Source: Metellina segmentata (Eukaryota; Arthropoda; Arachnida; Araneae; Tetragnathidae). Taken from it: a stretch of DNA of 64,000 nucleotides. How positions within the stretch are numbered: the stretch's first letter is position 1; every line of letters begins with the position of its first letter. Shown here one piece after another: positions 23,215-34,081 of this stretch. The stretch is taken from positions 60,917,573 through 60,981,572 of the forward strand of contig OX375873.1 in assembly GCA_947359465.1 (NCBI GenBank), in the 5' to 3' direction. The notes beneath the pieces were generated by a model, which worked only from the letters and a program-made list of their open reading frames with translations, made no database searches and was not told the origin of the DNA. The translations under genes were made by a program, and so were the position numbers.

Positions 23215-23535
23215 TGTATTAGCAAGTTGAGAAGCCCTCTCTGGTGTAATGCATAGCAATAAGCAGCATAATACGAAGACAATGAACTTATGGTATCATG
23301 TGGCAAATGAAACCAAGCATTCTGTAGCTGCTGTTTCAGATATATTTTATTTCGGGTTGTACACAATTTAACGGTCCAGCGTATTGCAAACATTCTCAAT
23401 GGAAGACAGATCTGGAGATTTCGTTGATTAAGCAAGGGTATCAACCCCATGATGGCACTCCAGGGCGAGGTGACTTGAGTGTGATCGGACGTTGTCGCGT
23501 TGGTAAATAGCCTTTTGGACGCGCGACATGAGAAG
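23215..23535 (-). pseudogene. Tc1-type transposase C-terminal relic, copy 1
   Basis: On the minus strand the frames read RDNVRSHSS (second catalytic Asp block), then KSPDLSSIENV with the third acidic residue (E) of Tc1-type DD34E enzymes, then QQLQNAWFHLPHDTISSL, the typical Tc1 C-terminal helix. These pieces lie in different frames with stops, so the gene is dead. Only the last third of a ~340-residue transposase remains; no inverted terminal repeats were found. Copy 2 has the same defects, so they predate the duplication. Confidence 0.8.
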
Positions 23536-23907
23536 CAAAACAATAGATTGAAAGATGTGCTGGACGTATCGTTGTACTGAAAAAATAACTCATACCAGTA
23601 AAAGGGGTATCAATTATGACACCCTACTCATTAGGTGTTACAGAGGTGGGCCGAAAAAGTTACCATTGTGTACTGTCAATAAGTGTTTATCACTTTCTCA
23701 AGGAATTCTTCAAACGTACATTAATTTGGCAACTAAATCTATTTACCATCCCGAAATATTCTCTATCAATCCAACATCGATGTAAGTTTTAGATAAATTT
23801 GGACGATCAGTTAAATGTAATATGGAAATTACATCTTAATCTAAATTAAGAGGTGATTTCACTTTCAAAAAGAAGAAATTTCTCCGAAATTTCATTGCGC
23901 AAGGTCA

Positions 23908-24230
23908 TGTATTAGTAAGTTGAGAAGCCCTCTCTGGTGTAATTCATAGCAATAAGCAGCATAATACGAAGAAAATGAACTTATGGTATCATGTGGCAAA
24001 TGAAACCAAGCATTCTGTAGCTGCTGTTTCAGATATATTTTATTTCGGGTTGTACACAATTTAACGGTCCAGCGTATTGCAAACATTCTCAATGGAAGAC
24101 AGATCTGGAGATTTCGTTGATTAAGCAAGGGTATCAACCCCATGATGGCACTCCAGGGCGAGGTGACTTGAGTGTGATCGGACGTTGTCGCGTTGGTAAA
24201 TAGCCGTTTGGACGCGCGACATGAGAGGCA
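23908..24230 (-). pseudogene. Tc1-type transposase C-terminal relic, copy 2
   Basis: Duplicate of the relic at 23215-23535 within the second 693-bp unit, with the same frame breaks and a few extra substitutions (for example SFSSYYAAYCYELH in place of SLSSYYAAYCYALH). Confidence 0.8.
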
Positions 24231-24593
24231 AAACAATAGATTGAAAGATGTGCTGGACGTATCGTTGTACTAAAAAAATAACTCATACCAGTAAAAGGGG
24301 TATCAATTATGACTCCCTACTCATTAGGTGTTACAGAGGTGGGCCGAAAAAGTTACCATTGTGTACTGTCAATAAGAGTTTATCACTTTCTCAAGGAATT
24401 CTTCAAACGTACAACAATTTGGCAGCTAAATCTATTTACCATCACGAAATATTCTCTGTCAATCCAACATCGATGTAAGTTTTAGATAAATTTGGACGAT
24501 CAGTTAAATGTAATATGGAAATTACATCTTAATCTAAATTAAGAGGTGATTTCACTTTCAAAAAGAAGAAATTTCTCCGAAATTTCATTGCGC

Positions 24594-24919
24594 AAGTATT
24601 ATCCTTATTAGAACTTAATGGCTATTTTAAATAAATAATTTCTTCAGACGGCACAACTTCGGTTACAGAGCCACATCGCGTTATTGATATCATAATAGGT
24701 ATAACAGTAATGCTCATCCATGTTTTATTACTTTTAATTTTTAAATCTGAAAAACGAATCTTTATTTACATACTTTTGTCGTGATGAAATTGTGCTGGAT
24801 AAATTATATTCACTGTGCTAGATAAATATTAGTGACAGCTATAAAAAAAAAAACGCGGCGTATAAGAGTGATAAACATCTAGATAATTAGAATACTAGAT
24901 CATTTCTGTGTTGTAGGTG
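24594..24919. other. Intergenic DNA
   Basis: Nothing recognised; AT-rich with a poly-A run near 24843. Confidence 0.5.
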
Positions 24920-25014
24920 TCTCTCTATATTAAAAAAAAGTTGCCGTCGCCGCAACAGGATTAAAAACTCGCTTTTTTTCGCTCGATTCTTAGACGGTTT
25001 CCCGAGAATATGCA
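24920..25014 (+). mobile_element. 5' fragment of the non-autonomous Helitron family
   Basis: Starts with TCTCTCTATATTAAAAAAAA and continues through GTTGCCGTCGCCGCAACAGG to GACGGTTTCCCGAGAA, matching the first ~95 bases of the elements at 6806 and 31588. Similarity then stops and repeat R1 begins. No 3' hairpin end is present. Confidence 0.8.
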
Positions 25015-26146
25015 ATCACTTTTGTCTTTCGTGGAAAAATAACATTTTAACACCTTTTCTCGACATCTTTATAATTTGTACAATTTTACTTTGAACACAA
25101 ATCCTACACATATATATCCACTAAGGTTACTACTAAAAAAGACGATTTTGCGGGAATTTGGAATTTAATTTGTTTTAGTTCTTTTTTTTTTATGTAAAAT
25201 TGCTCAACTCAATTCATAAAAATGTCGAATCTACGGCGAGTGCTGACAGTAAACAAAACAATATTTTTCTACGAGTGGCAATGAAGAACATTGTATTTAA
25301 ATATGTGGAATTTATGTAACACCTGTACAAACGTACAAACAGAAAATCATCAGACATAGAATGAGGAAGACAGACAGACTAACGCAACGAAGTTCATTCA
25401 CTACATGAATGTAAGTACTCACAGTATGTAAAGTGTCATGAAAATATATTAAACCGTTTGGATGTAGTATAGGCACTCACATACAGACAGATGGACAGAC
25501 AGAGAGCAAATATCCGGAAAAGGCGGATTTTGCATCAGAAGGGTCCAAATCGTATAGAAAACTTGAAATGGGTTGAAAATATTTATGTACAGTAGAACCT
25601 CATTATAACGGACTAATAAGAGCTGAAGGTTTGTCCGTTTTAATGAAAGTCCGGCTTCTAACACATAATTCTTAAAGTGGTGTAATGCAACTGGGTGTAC
25701 ATCAATGAAAGTAGTAGTAGTTGGCTATAAATAGTGTTTATAATATATATAAAATAAAAACAGCCTTTAACATGGTTAAATTGAAAAAGATGTGTACGTA
25801 CTGCATTAATCTTTAGAACAAAAAGTTTGTTGATTGCTGGTTGTTGATTGCTGTTGCTGGTTGTTGATTGCTGATTATTTGATTGCTGACATTCACTGGT
25901 TTGAAAAATAATTTATATTTTGCTGGTTTTGTTTGCTGCTTATTTCTTTAGTCAATAACTTACAAAGGTGCCGTAAATGTTCATAATAAGCAAGCACATT
26001 TTCATTTGCCGATTGCTCAACATTGAAAAATGAAATTTAAATGGTCTTTTACTTCTCTCACTGTCTGTTAAAAGCGACGTCCGTGAAAATAGGGTCTGTT
26101 ATTATGAGGTTCTACTGTACAAACACTCCATTCTTAATTATATAGA
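25015..26146 (+). repeat. Anonymous repeat R1, second copy, split by a MITE
   Basis: Collinear with 17262-18785 except for an internal deletion and an insertion of a 528-bp pogo-type MITE at 25590-26117. The uninterrupted copy reads GATGCACAAACACC at the equivalent site, giving a clean empty-site comparison. Confidence 0.75.
25590..26117. mobile_element. Pogo/Tigger-type MITE, 528 bp
   Basis: Ends are CAGTAGAACCTCATTATAAC and its near reverse complement (TTATTATGAGGTTCTACTG), flanked by TA on both sides. This is the classic pogo/Tigger terminus. There is no transposase frame, and the interior has a GTTGATTGCTG-rich tandem stretch at about 25828-25890. It would need an enzyme supplied elsewhere. 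Confidence 0.92.
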
Positions 26147-28740
26147 TTTTAAAATTTTCCAAAACTTTTTTTATAAACAGTATTAGTCGAAAGAACCTGA
26201 ACAGCACAAGTTGAAGCAACGCTATATTTAATGACAGTGTAAGACAACTTTCGTTTTGTAGAACGATTTATCTTCAATTAATTTATATTCACAGGGATTC
26301 AACTGTCATTCTATGTCAAATTAATACTTAATGGGGCCGTAGTCCCAATAATAAAATATTACCGGAAGGGCAAGAAGTACAATTCCTCGTAAATTGGTGC
26401 ACCTGACGTTTTTTAAAGCTTTAAAAAAACATAAACGTTAATTTCAGTTTAATTAAATTAACCAAATGACCTCCCCAACTTTCTCAGATTATACCTGAAA
26501 GCAAAAATTAAGAAAAATAAAAAATAAGGGAGGGCTGAAAAAGTTATGGGTATTTTTAAAAGACTGATACAATGTACCTTGTTTCGAAAATAGCTATTGG
26601 AAAAGGTACTTTTGTCCTAAGTTATAAACAATGACTTTTCTGTTTTACAATCACTAAAATCAAGTCTGAATGGAGCGGTTTAATTAATAAATATATCTCG
26701 CAGAAAAGTTTCTCACTTAAACTTCAGATAAATTATAAAATTCCGAGTTCAGTGAATTAAAGACACTGTTTTATTCGGCATGAAATTTTAGGCAAGTTTC
26801 AAACTTCTGAGTTTAGTTAGGCCATAAAAACACATCGGCAATTTTTTCTACATAAACTTCAGATAAATCACAAACTTCTGAGCTTGGTGAATTATTAAAA
26901 AACTGCTGTTTTTTCAGCGAAACGTTTCAGAACTTGATTCTCTCATGAAATACTTTCGTAGTTGATTTCCAGAGTCGTAAAAGTCAGATTACGGAACTGT
27001 TTTAATGTTTTTTTTTTTACATACTTTTACTCTTCCTCTCATTAGAGACTTCCTGGAAGAAATACGGAAAATCATTACTTACAAGATTAAAAAAACTTCG
27101 TGCAGCATATCACATACTGATAGCCATTGGCAATGAAAGCGAACGTTTTTCGAATGATAATGGGGAACGTTTTCTCCAAGAGGTTACTCTCTTGCTCTTG
27201 AGATTCAAGATCAAATTGCGATCAAAACCTATTGGGATCGAATACATCCAACTTTCAACCAATTAAAGTACCTCAGTCTTTTCATTGAGGAGGCACTGTA
27301 CAGTCCCATCCCCAGAAACTCCTGGTTTGAAAAAAGTCGCATATGCAAAAAAGGGAAATGCAAAATTGAGACATGACGAAGTCAAGGAAGCCTCAGGGTG
27401 GAATTCGGCGTCCAATAGGGTATGACTTCTTATTGCTCGTGTCTGAGCTATCACATAGCAAAAATTATCTACTTGACCTTGCACAATTGTAGCATGGCAA
27501 GTTTTGTATTACTGGCTTTTGATTATTCCAATCATGAACTGGCCTTGTGTTAAGAGACTATTACAAATATAGACAAACGTTTTGCTTCATATTTGAATCG
27601 GCAGTGAATAGTGTAATAGATACCATTTTCTTCGTAATTTTTCTTGGAGTTGCATCGGATTCTTGTTCTTGCTGTCCGTCATTGAGGTAAGAAGATGTTA
27701 CTCATTGCTCTATCACTGTGCTTTTTCCACTTATTGATGTACCATGATTGTGAGGATCCGGTTTTTAATATTGTCTATTTACCCAAAGTGTTGTATTTAG
27801 TCAAGATGAACTGAATATCTGATGCATATTGCGATGTTCCTTTCAAAATCGTAGTCCGCTTTCCAACGACATTAGATGTTCCAATCTGTTCTTTAGTTTC
27901 ATTTTGATTCTCTTTTGGTCTTGGTTATTTCTGCTCAATATCTGGCGCAAAAGCAAAATTTTTTTTCTAAATGTAAAAACAATTTCAAAACAAAAAACCC
28001 ATCAACCCAGTTTGATAGTTCACGAATGTTTTCCTACCTGCTACATAAGTTACCTAGTAAAGGAACGTTTTATAAAACTTTCATTTTCTGCTCCATATAT
28101 TGCAACACTTCTAGAGTTAGAGTGGCGTAACTTTTAAGCGTGAGGAAGTGAATGCATACTATGCTAAGAAACCGCTTGTGTTATTATGCTGTCTAAGATA
28201 ATTCATCTCTGTTTGACTCTAGTTTAAAATAGGAGTGGGAAACCTGTGCTTTATAGTCTTTGGACTAAATCCTAATTTTACAGAACAAATCCTTTTATTT
28301 TTATTAATGTAATTTTGTTCGTCTTTATATTTTATTTTTAAAATTAATGTATATCTACTACCAAAGAATAAACTTAGTTTCAACGAAATGTAACATATTC
28401 AACACATGTGACTCGGCGCAGTTTACTGAGCTATCTGCTTTTGGGCACTCTTGTAAGCCGATATCTTCAACCACTTTGACGATAATTGTCGTGAAGTTAT
28501 GTTGAATTTAAAAAGTTTATTTACTGAAACAAGTTATAAGTACTATTAACTTTATAAGTACAACATGTGGATGTGTGTTCGTAACAGGCTGAAGTTGAAT
28601 TATTAGGTATTCAGTGTAGATCAGCCGTATCATTCTAAAAAATGTTGGTTATCACCAGAAACAGAAGTTAGCTAAACTTTTATCTCTGCTAGAACAAATC
28701 GATTAAATTTTATGAAGAACAGAATTAGCAAGGTGAATTA
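26147..28740. other. Intergenic DNA
   Basis: No gene recognised. An imperfect repeat with a period of about 140 bp occurs at 26708-26900 (AAACTTCAGATAAATYAYAAA, then TTCTGAG or TTCCGAG). Small frames at 27263-27484 and 27829-28137 have no recognisable motif. Confidence 0.5.
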
Positions 28741-29920
28741 TTGAAAGAAGATTTAAATACGAATGCTACATTTATGTGTGATAACTCAAATCAATACGAC
28801 TTGAATATCTCTTCGCAAAATAAAACTAGGCCTATACATGTGTTGAAAAAAATCCAAGCATTTCGTAAAAGCTATCGCTTTTTCAAAACACTTTCTCAAA
28901 AGAAAATTTTGGAGGAGCATTTTCCAGCAGTACATTCACTTATGAAAAGTCATTAATGAGAGGATGATATATTCGATTGATGTTTGAAGAAAATGCAACT
29001 GTTATAGACCTATTAATTCGAGAATACAATGAAAGGTTTGCTGACTTTGAAAATCATGACATTACCCTGAAATTAACATCTCAGGCTCACCTAGGCCAGG
29101 GCTCGAAATACCCGGGTGCACAGGTGCACTGTCCACCTGAAAATAAAATTGTGCACCTAATTTTTTTCCCTGTAGGTGCACGCAGTGCACCTAACGATAA
29201 AAAAAGCGGGGAAAATGTATTTCATGTTATTTTGATGCCTGAACAAAATATTAGTATCGACCTCTTTCGCTCTAAATTAACGTAATTAAAATTCCTAAAT
29301 ACACACAATGCGAAAACTTTAATCCATAAAATGCTATGTTGCAAAGAAGGAAAAATACAAAAAGAAAGATTGACACTAAACCTTAAGGGTATAGATATGC
29401 CAAAAACGTAGACGTTTCTGATTGCCCACCAATGTCTGATGATGACCGAATATTTGTAAGTAATAATTTCGCAGATAAAAAAAAATGTCTAAATATTTTT
29501 ATTTACTATCGACTTGTAACATATCCAAACATACCCAACTAATAAAGTAGTTTACATTACATAAATGCTCTTATATTACTTTTTTTTTAATATGCACCTA
29601 AAATATAATCTGTGCACCAATTTAAAAACGTAGGTGCGCAAGGTGCACCTGTATTAAAAAATCTATTTCGAGGCCTGACCTAGGCACATAAATAAACTAC
29701 AAATATAATTGATTGAGCCTTAGTAAATGACAATTCAAAGTAATTTAAAGTCATAAGCTAAAAAAAATCCAACTGAAGAGTGGAGAAATGCATTATAATA
29801 CCCATACCTTCGGCAAAATGTCTGAAAAATGCTTTAATCCTTTTCAACCACACTTACTGCTGTGAATATATATTCTCCTACCAAACCTAAATACAGACGC
29901 CCTTAAGTTCAAAAACGGCG
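28741..29920 (+). pseudogene. hAT transposase relic split by a MITE
   Basis: The left part encodes LIREYNERFADFENHDITLK, a phrase typical of hAT transposases of the ZBED/SCAND3-like group. The right part, after the insertion, reads YPYLRQNV then FNHTYCCEYIFSYQT, equivalent to the conserved YP.LR.....FGSTYVCES.FS block near the hAT C-terminus. Frames are broken by stops at 28953 and throughout the right part. A 581-bp hAT MITE (29097-29677) interrupts it with a perfect 8-bp target duplication. No terminal repeats of the host element itself were identified, so limits are approximate. Confidence 0.7.
29097..29677. mobile_element. hAT-type MITE, 581 bp, 8-bp target duplication
   Basis: The ends are CAGGGCTCGAAATA and TATTTCGAGGCCTG (inverted, one mismatch). 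ACCTAGGC is duplicated perfectly at 29089-29096 and 29678-29685, as expected for hAT. The interior is full of AGGTGCAC/GTGCACCT motifs, mostly near the ends, that may be transposase-binding sites. It has no coding capacity. Inserted inside the hAT relic at 28741-29920. Confidence 0.93.
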
Positions 29921-30659
29921 GATAACCATCTTCTAGATATTCAACTAAAACTACGAATTTCTATGCTGTAACCATATATTCAAATGCTTACCAACAAAAA
30001 CTTCATTACGTATATAGTCGTTAGTTATGTTTTTAAGTACTAGGGGGCTCCGCCCCCTGCTCGCTTACGCTCGCCAACCCCCGGGGATTGCTGCGCAATC
30101 CCATTTGGTTTGCTTCGCAAACCAACACTCCTTTCACAGATGTCATTTGGTTTGCTTCGCAAACCAACATTCCTTTCACAGAGTGAAACTATCTGAATAA
30201 TTCGTATTATGCTGATTTCACTTTCCGGTACATGACGTCACAGCGAGGGCTTCGCGCCCTGCTCGCTTACGCTCGCCGACCCCGGGGATTGCTACGCAAT
30301 CCCGTTTGGTTTGCTTTCTCAAACCAATACTTCTTTCGCAATTGATTTCACTTTTTTTTGCTTTAACACTTAATGCACCCTAAACTAATAGCCGCATCAG
30401 TAAAAAATCTTCTGTATCTTGTTCCCTGTACAATTTTAAGTAAACAGTGTTAATATCAATACATTGTACTTTGTCGGTAAACTGTCTTGAGAACAGAGGG
30501 AAAAAAGCGAGCCTTTTTCCTCGCCAAATAAAAAGAAATCGTTTTTATGGCAATTGTTGCTACGATAAATTTGATATCTGGCAAACCCGATAGTCAAAAG
30601 TGCAACCCACTGCTGTTTGCCGAACCAGCTATGCGAACTGAAAAATACGAAATTTGTGT

Positions 30660-31200
30660 CACCAACTTTTGATTGCATCGAATTTATTTATGAACCAATT
30701 TTAAAAATAATTGTACCGTAAGAAAGAGTACATTGTGAGGTATACTGCAATATTTTTAAAATTAAAAACTAACAGTAATACTATATAGATATGACCATTT
30801 TAGTTTTGTATCGGAAGTTACGATCTGAAAGTTCCGAAAATTGTATGACCTACTTTTAATTGCATCGATTTTGTTTATTAACCAATTTGAAAAATAATTG
30901 TACCATAAGAAAGAGTGTAATGTAGTGTATTCAGTGATGTTCTCAAATTTAAAAAATAATGGTTTTTGCCGTAGACATAACGGTTTTAACAAAACGTAGC
31001 GAAAATATCCGAAGATTCCGAATTTTGTATCACGAACTTTTGATCGCATCCAATTTAATTATTAACCGATTTCAAAAATAATAGTACCGTAAGAAAGAGT
31101 ATATTCTGAGGTATACTGCGATATTTTAAAAATTAAAAACTAATAGTAATTAGATATAGATACGGCAGTTTTAAAAAAAAAGTAACAAAAATGTCCCGAT
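30660..31200 (-). repeat. Three ~185-bp tandem units inside Helitron copy 2
   Basis: CTTTTGATTGCATCGAA and variants recur at 30665, 30852 and 31036. Each is followed by AATAATTGTACCGTAAGAAA or a variant. Compare two units in copy 1. Confidence 0.8.
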
Positions 31201-31540
31201 TTTTCCCGAATTTCAAAAAAATATTATCAAGAACCACATTTAAATTTAAAAAAAAACTCGACGAGCTGCAAAAATTTACGTTGAGAGGTACTCTTAAAAA
31301 AAAACTCACGACTAAAGACTGAAATTTTGAATGTGTTTTGCTCACTCGCGGAAGAAATTTCACTTCTTCAACTTTAACACTTAATAAAACCTAAACTAAT
31401 AGCCGCATCGGAAAAAAATCTTAATAATTATCCAGGGAATACGATGAAGAACAAAGCATGTTAATTTCATATTTTTCCGATCAGTACTTTCTCGGGAAAC
31501 CGTCTAAGAATGGAGCTAAACAACAAAAATTTCAATTCTT

Positions 31541-31564
31541 CGGCGGCGGCGGCGGCGGCGGCGG
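31541..31564. repeat. (CGG)8 run at Helitron 5' end
   Basis: Eight CGG triplets where copy 1 has CCGCCGCCGCAGCAGG and the fragment at 24920 has CCGTCGCCGCAACAGG. The triplet tract has expanded in this copy. Confidence 0.9.
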
Positions 31565-31588
31565 TAACTTTTTTTTAATATAGAGAGA

Positions 31589-32994
31589 TAACTACTGTGA
31601 GTTCCGAGAATGCGGCCTTATTTATATGCAGCTAATGTAATGTGGCTTTACGAAATAAGGTTTCTAGTCCCTGAAAAAGGTTTTTGTAGGAGGATAGATA
31701 GATTATATCTTAACGTTGGTGATAACGGAGGATAAATATAATAGTTACATTAAAGTCCACAGATCCAATTTTTTTTTGTGTGAAACTATAAAACATTATG
31801 AAACTTCTTATCAAAGAACTTTAAAATGTGTGGAAAAGTTACGAAAGTTAAGCATCTTCCAGACATTATCAGCAGTACTCAACAAGTTTACTTTGCGTGG
31901 ATTCACTTAAAATAACGACATCTATCTTAAATGTTTAACTGATTCATCTGACAACATTAACCAGTTTTGGCTAAATTAAAACATCCCATACAATAGATTC
32001 ATTATTAAATTTTATTTATTTGATTGCTATTACTCTACTTGTGTTCATCCTATGTTATTATCTTCCAAAATGTTAGTTATTACCACCAACATCAGTATTT
32101 CTTTTTAACTGTCCTATGTAAAGTATGGCGTAAATCACGAACAGTGAACCGTGGTAAAAATTACTAGACTAAACCATCAGAAAAGTTATAAAAAGTTATT
32201 AATAATTATTTCACGAATCTTGAATATCAATATACGTTTTGACTCAAATACTGTACATTGTTTCCACTCGCAAAGATTCTTTGCGATTGCACACACACAC
32301 ACACAATTTGTTATCTGAATAATAATGATGGTTCTTTTTGAAAATTTAGACAACTGACTCCATTTGGCGTGCTAAAACCGAAGCTTATAACCAGCTGACA
32401 AGAGAAAGAGTAAAGACGTTTATAGAGAAGAAAGCAAATGCCTTTATTATCTGAAAAAAGTAAGTAGAAAATTAGTATGCAATCTTATTTATAGCACTAA
32501 ATTACGTTACTCTGCTCTTTTCAATAATGTTAATTCTTTTTAAGAATTCGGGATTGGAAACATGTTATATTTAAAAGGGTCGAGAATCGATGTTTTTGAC
32601 TTTTAGAAACAACCTTAACTTAAACTATGAATAACTCAAAAGTACATACACAAGAGAAACGTTACTTGAACAGTGCTGTTTCATATACATGGTTTATGAT
32701 ATGTCCGAAATTGAGCTCCTCAAAATCATTTGTATACATGACTAATAAATGTTTCGTAAAATTTGATCCGGACGAAACGTTTTTGCAAATTTGAAGACGT
32801 ATTGTGGTAAAACAATTGCATTTTGAACTTCATTTGTACTATACCTGTGGTATACGCATACGATTAAATCAGAATACCATTTTTAATTAGTAGCAGTGAC
32901 GTATCAAAGTTGATGATATTCCGCTCACAATAATATCGTTGGCGTTTGAACGAAGTTATACATGAAGCTGAAATTGCAGAAGTTCAAGCAATTT
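31589..32994. other. Intergenic DNA
   Basis: No gene or element recognised; one short CA microsatellite at about 32289-32306. Confidence 0.5.
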
Positions 32995-33001
32995 CCTAAT
33001 G

Positions 33002-34074
33002 CAGTGGTACCCAACCCCCGGGCCACGAACCGGTACCGGTCCGTGGATCAAATGGTACTGGGCCGCCCAAGGAACATTAAATTATTTCCATTTTATTTAC
33101 TGTGGTGTATTTCTCTCGGGTTTGTGCGGTTCTTATCTATGAAATGTCCACTCAAATTTGGAGGAGGTAAATCAGAACTTGAAATTTGCTCTGTTACTAG
33201 AACTTCAATTGTTATTTCTGAATTCTGTATGCCTCTATTTTCAAATTTTGACAAATGTGACAGCTGTTTTCAAGTTGGCAGACAAAGTACCTGCATTTAA
33301 AGCAAAACTGAAGTTGTGGGGACGGCGCGTGAACAGAGGCATTTTCGAAATGTTTCAGACATTAGTGGGGATTTTAGGCGAGACTGAGCCTAAACATTTA
33401 TTCTCCCAGTTGGTGCACGATCACCTGTCTTTGTTTTTAAAAGAGCACAACAGACCCAACTACAAAAGACCCACGGACTAGTAAGGAATGAATCCGCGAT
33501 TTGTCAACAAATCAGGCGAATTTGGCATGTCTGTGGAAGAAGAAGATCGACTGCTGGAGATTGCAAATGAGGACGGCCTTAAAATTACGTTCCAGACAAT
33601 AACTCTGATTGTGTTCTGGATTAAAGTCATGGCGGAATACCCTGAGATTGCCACCACAGCACTTAAATCCGTATTGCCATTTCCGACAACCTATCTGAAG
33701 CGGGGTTTTCTGTAGTGACAGCAACCAAAACAAAATAACGTTATAAACTGGACATAAGCAACACACTTCGAGTGTCATTGTCTCCTATTACCCCCCCCCC
33801 CCCTTTCATGAAACCGTCTCGTCGCTAAGAAACGAGCTCAGGGTTCTCATTGATTTAGCGTTCTAGTGAGTTAAAATGTTAAATTACTTTATATTCATTT
33901 TTTGGTGTAACTGTATTTTATTTTGAAGGCATGTTTAAATACAATCAAATTAAAATTTTAAATCAAAATAATCTAAAATATAAACAATCAACGTCCCCCC
34001 CCCCCTCAGCGGGCCACGTTAAAATTATCAAACGTTGATCCGGTCCGCGGCGATAAAAAGGTTGGGGAACACTG
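33002..34074 (+). mobile_element. Internally deleted hAT element, 1073 bp
   Basis: Ends CAGTGGTACCCAACCC and GGTTGGGGAACACTG are imperfect inverted repeats. Next to each, ACCGGT/CGGACCGG-type sequence repeats the inversion. CCTAATG is duplicated directly outside both ends (32995-33001 and 34075-34081), seven of the eight bases expected. It contains two broken pieces of a hAT transposase and two poly-C runs (about 33790-33805 and 33994-34005). Far shorter than a ~3 kb autonomous hAT. Confidence 0.9.
33158..33720 (+). pseudogene. hAT transposase fragments (ZBED/SCAND3-like)
   Basis: The first piece (33158-33481) has LADKVPAFKAKLKLWGRRVN then MFQTLVGILGETEPKHLFSQ, a conserved middle region of this hAT family. 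The second piece (33488-33715) has NKSGEFGMSVEEEDRLLEIA then FWIKVMAEYPEIATTALKS and LPFPTTYL, the C-terminal dimerisation region. A stop and a frame change separate them at about 33482, and a further frameshift follows PTTYL. The N-terminal zinc finger and first catalytic Asp region are missing. It cannot encode a working enzyme. Confidence 0.85.
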
Positions 34075-34081
34075 CCTAATG

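Larger units (their letters stand above)
23208..24593. repeat. 693-bp tandem duplication
   Basis: Segment 23208-23900 is repeated at 23901-24593 with only scattered single-base changes. The first copy ends and the second begins at TTGCGCAAG|GTCATG. Each contains the same Tc1 transposase relic. Confidence 0.95.
30040..31588 (-). mobile_element. Non-autonomous compound Helitron, copy 2 (inverted)
   Basis: On the minus strand it starts TCTCTCTATATTAAAAAAAA (31588) and ends in the GGGGGCGGAGCCCCC hairpin and CTAG (30040). Its flanks are A and T, the exact Helitron target. The same order of modules as 6806-8149 is present, but there are three tandem units (phrases at about 30661, 30848 and 31031) where copy 1 has two. 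That accounts for most of its extra ~205 bp. A GGC trinucleotide run sits next to the 5' end. Frames such as 30762-31049 are repeat artefacts. Confidence 0.85.
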
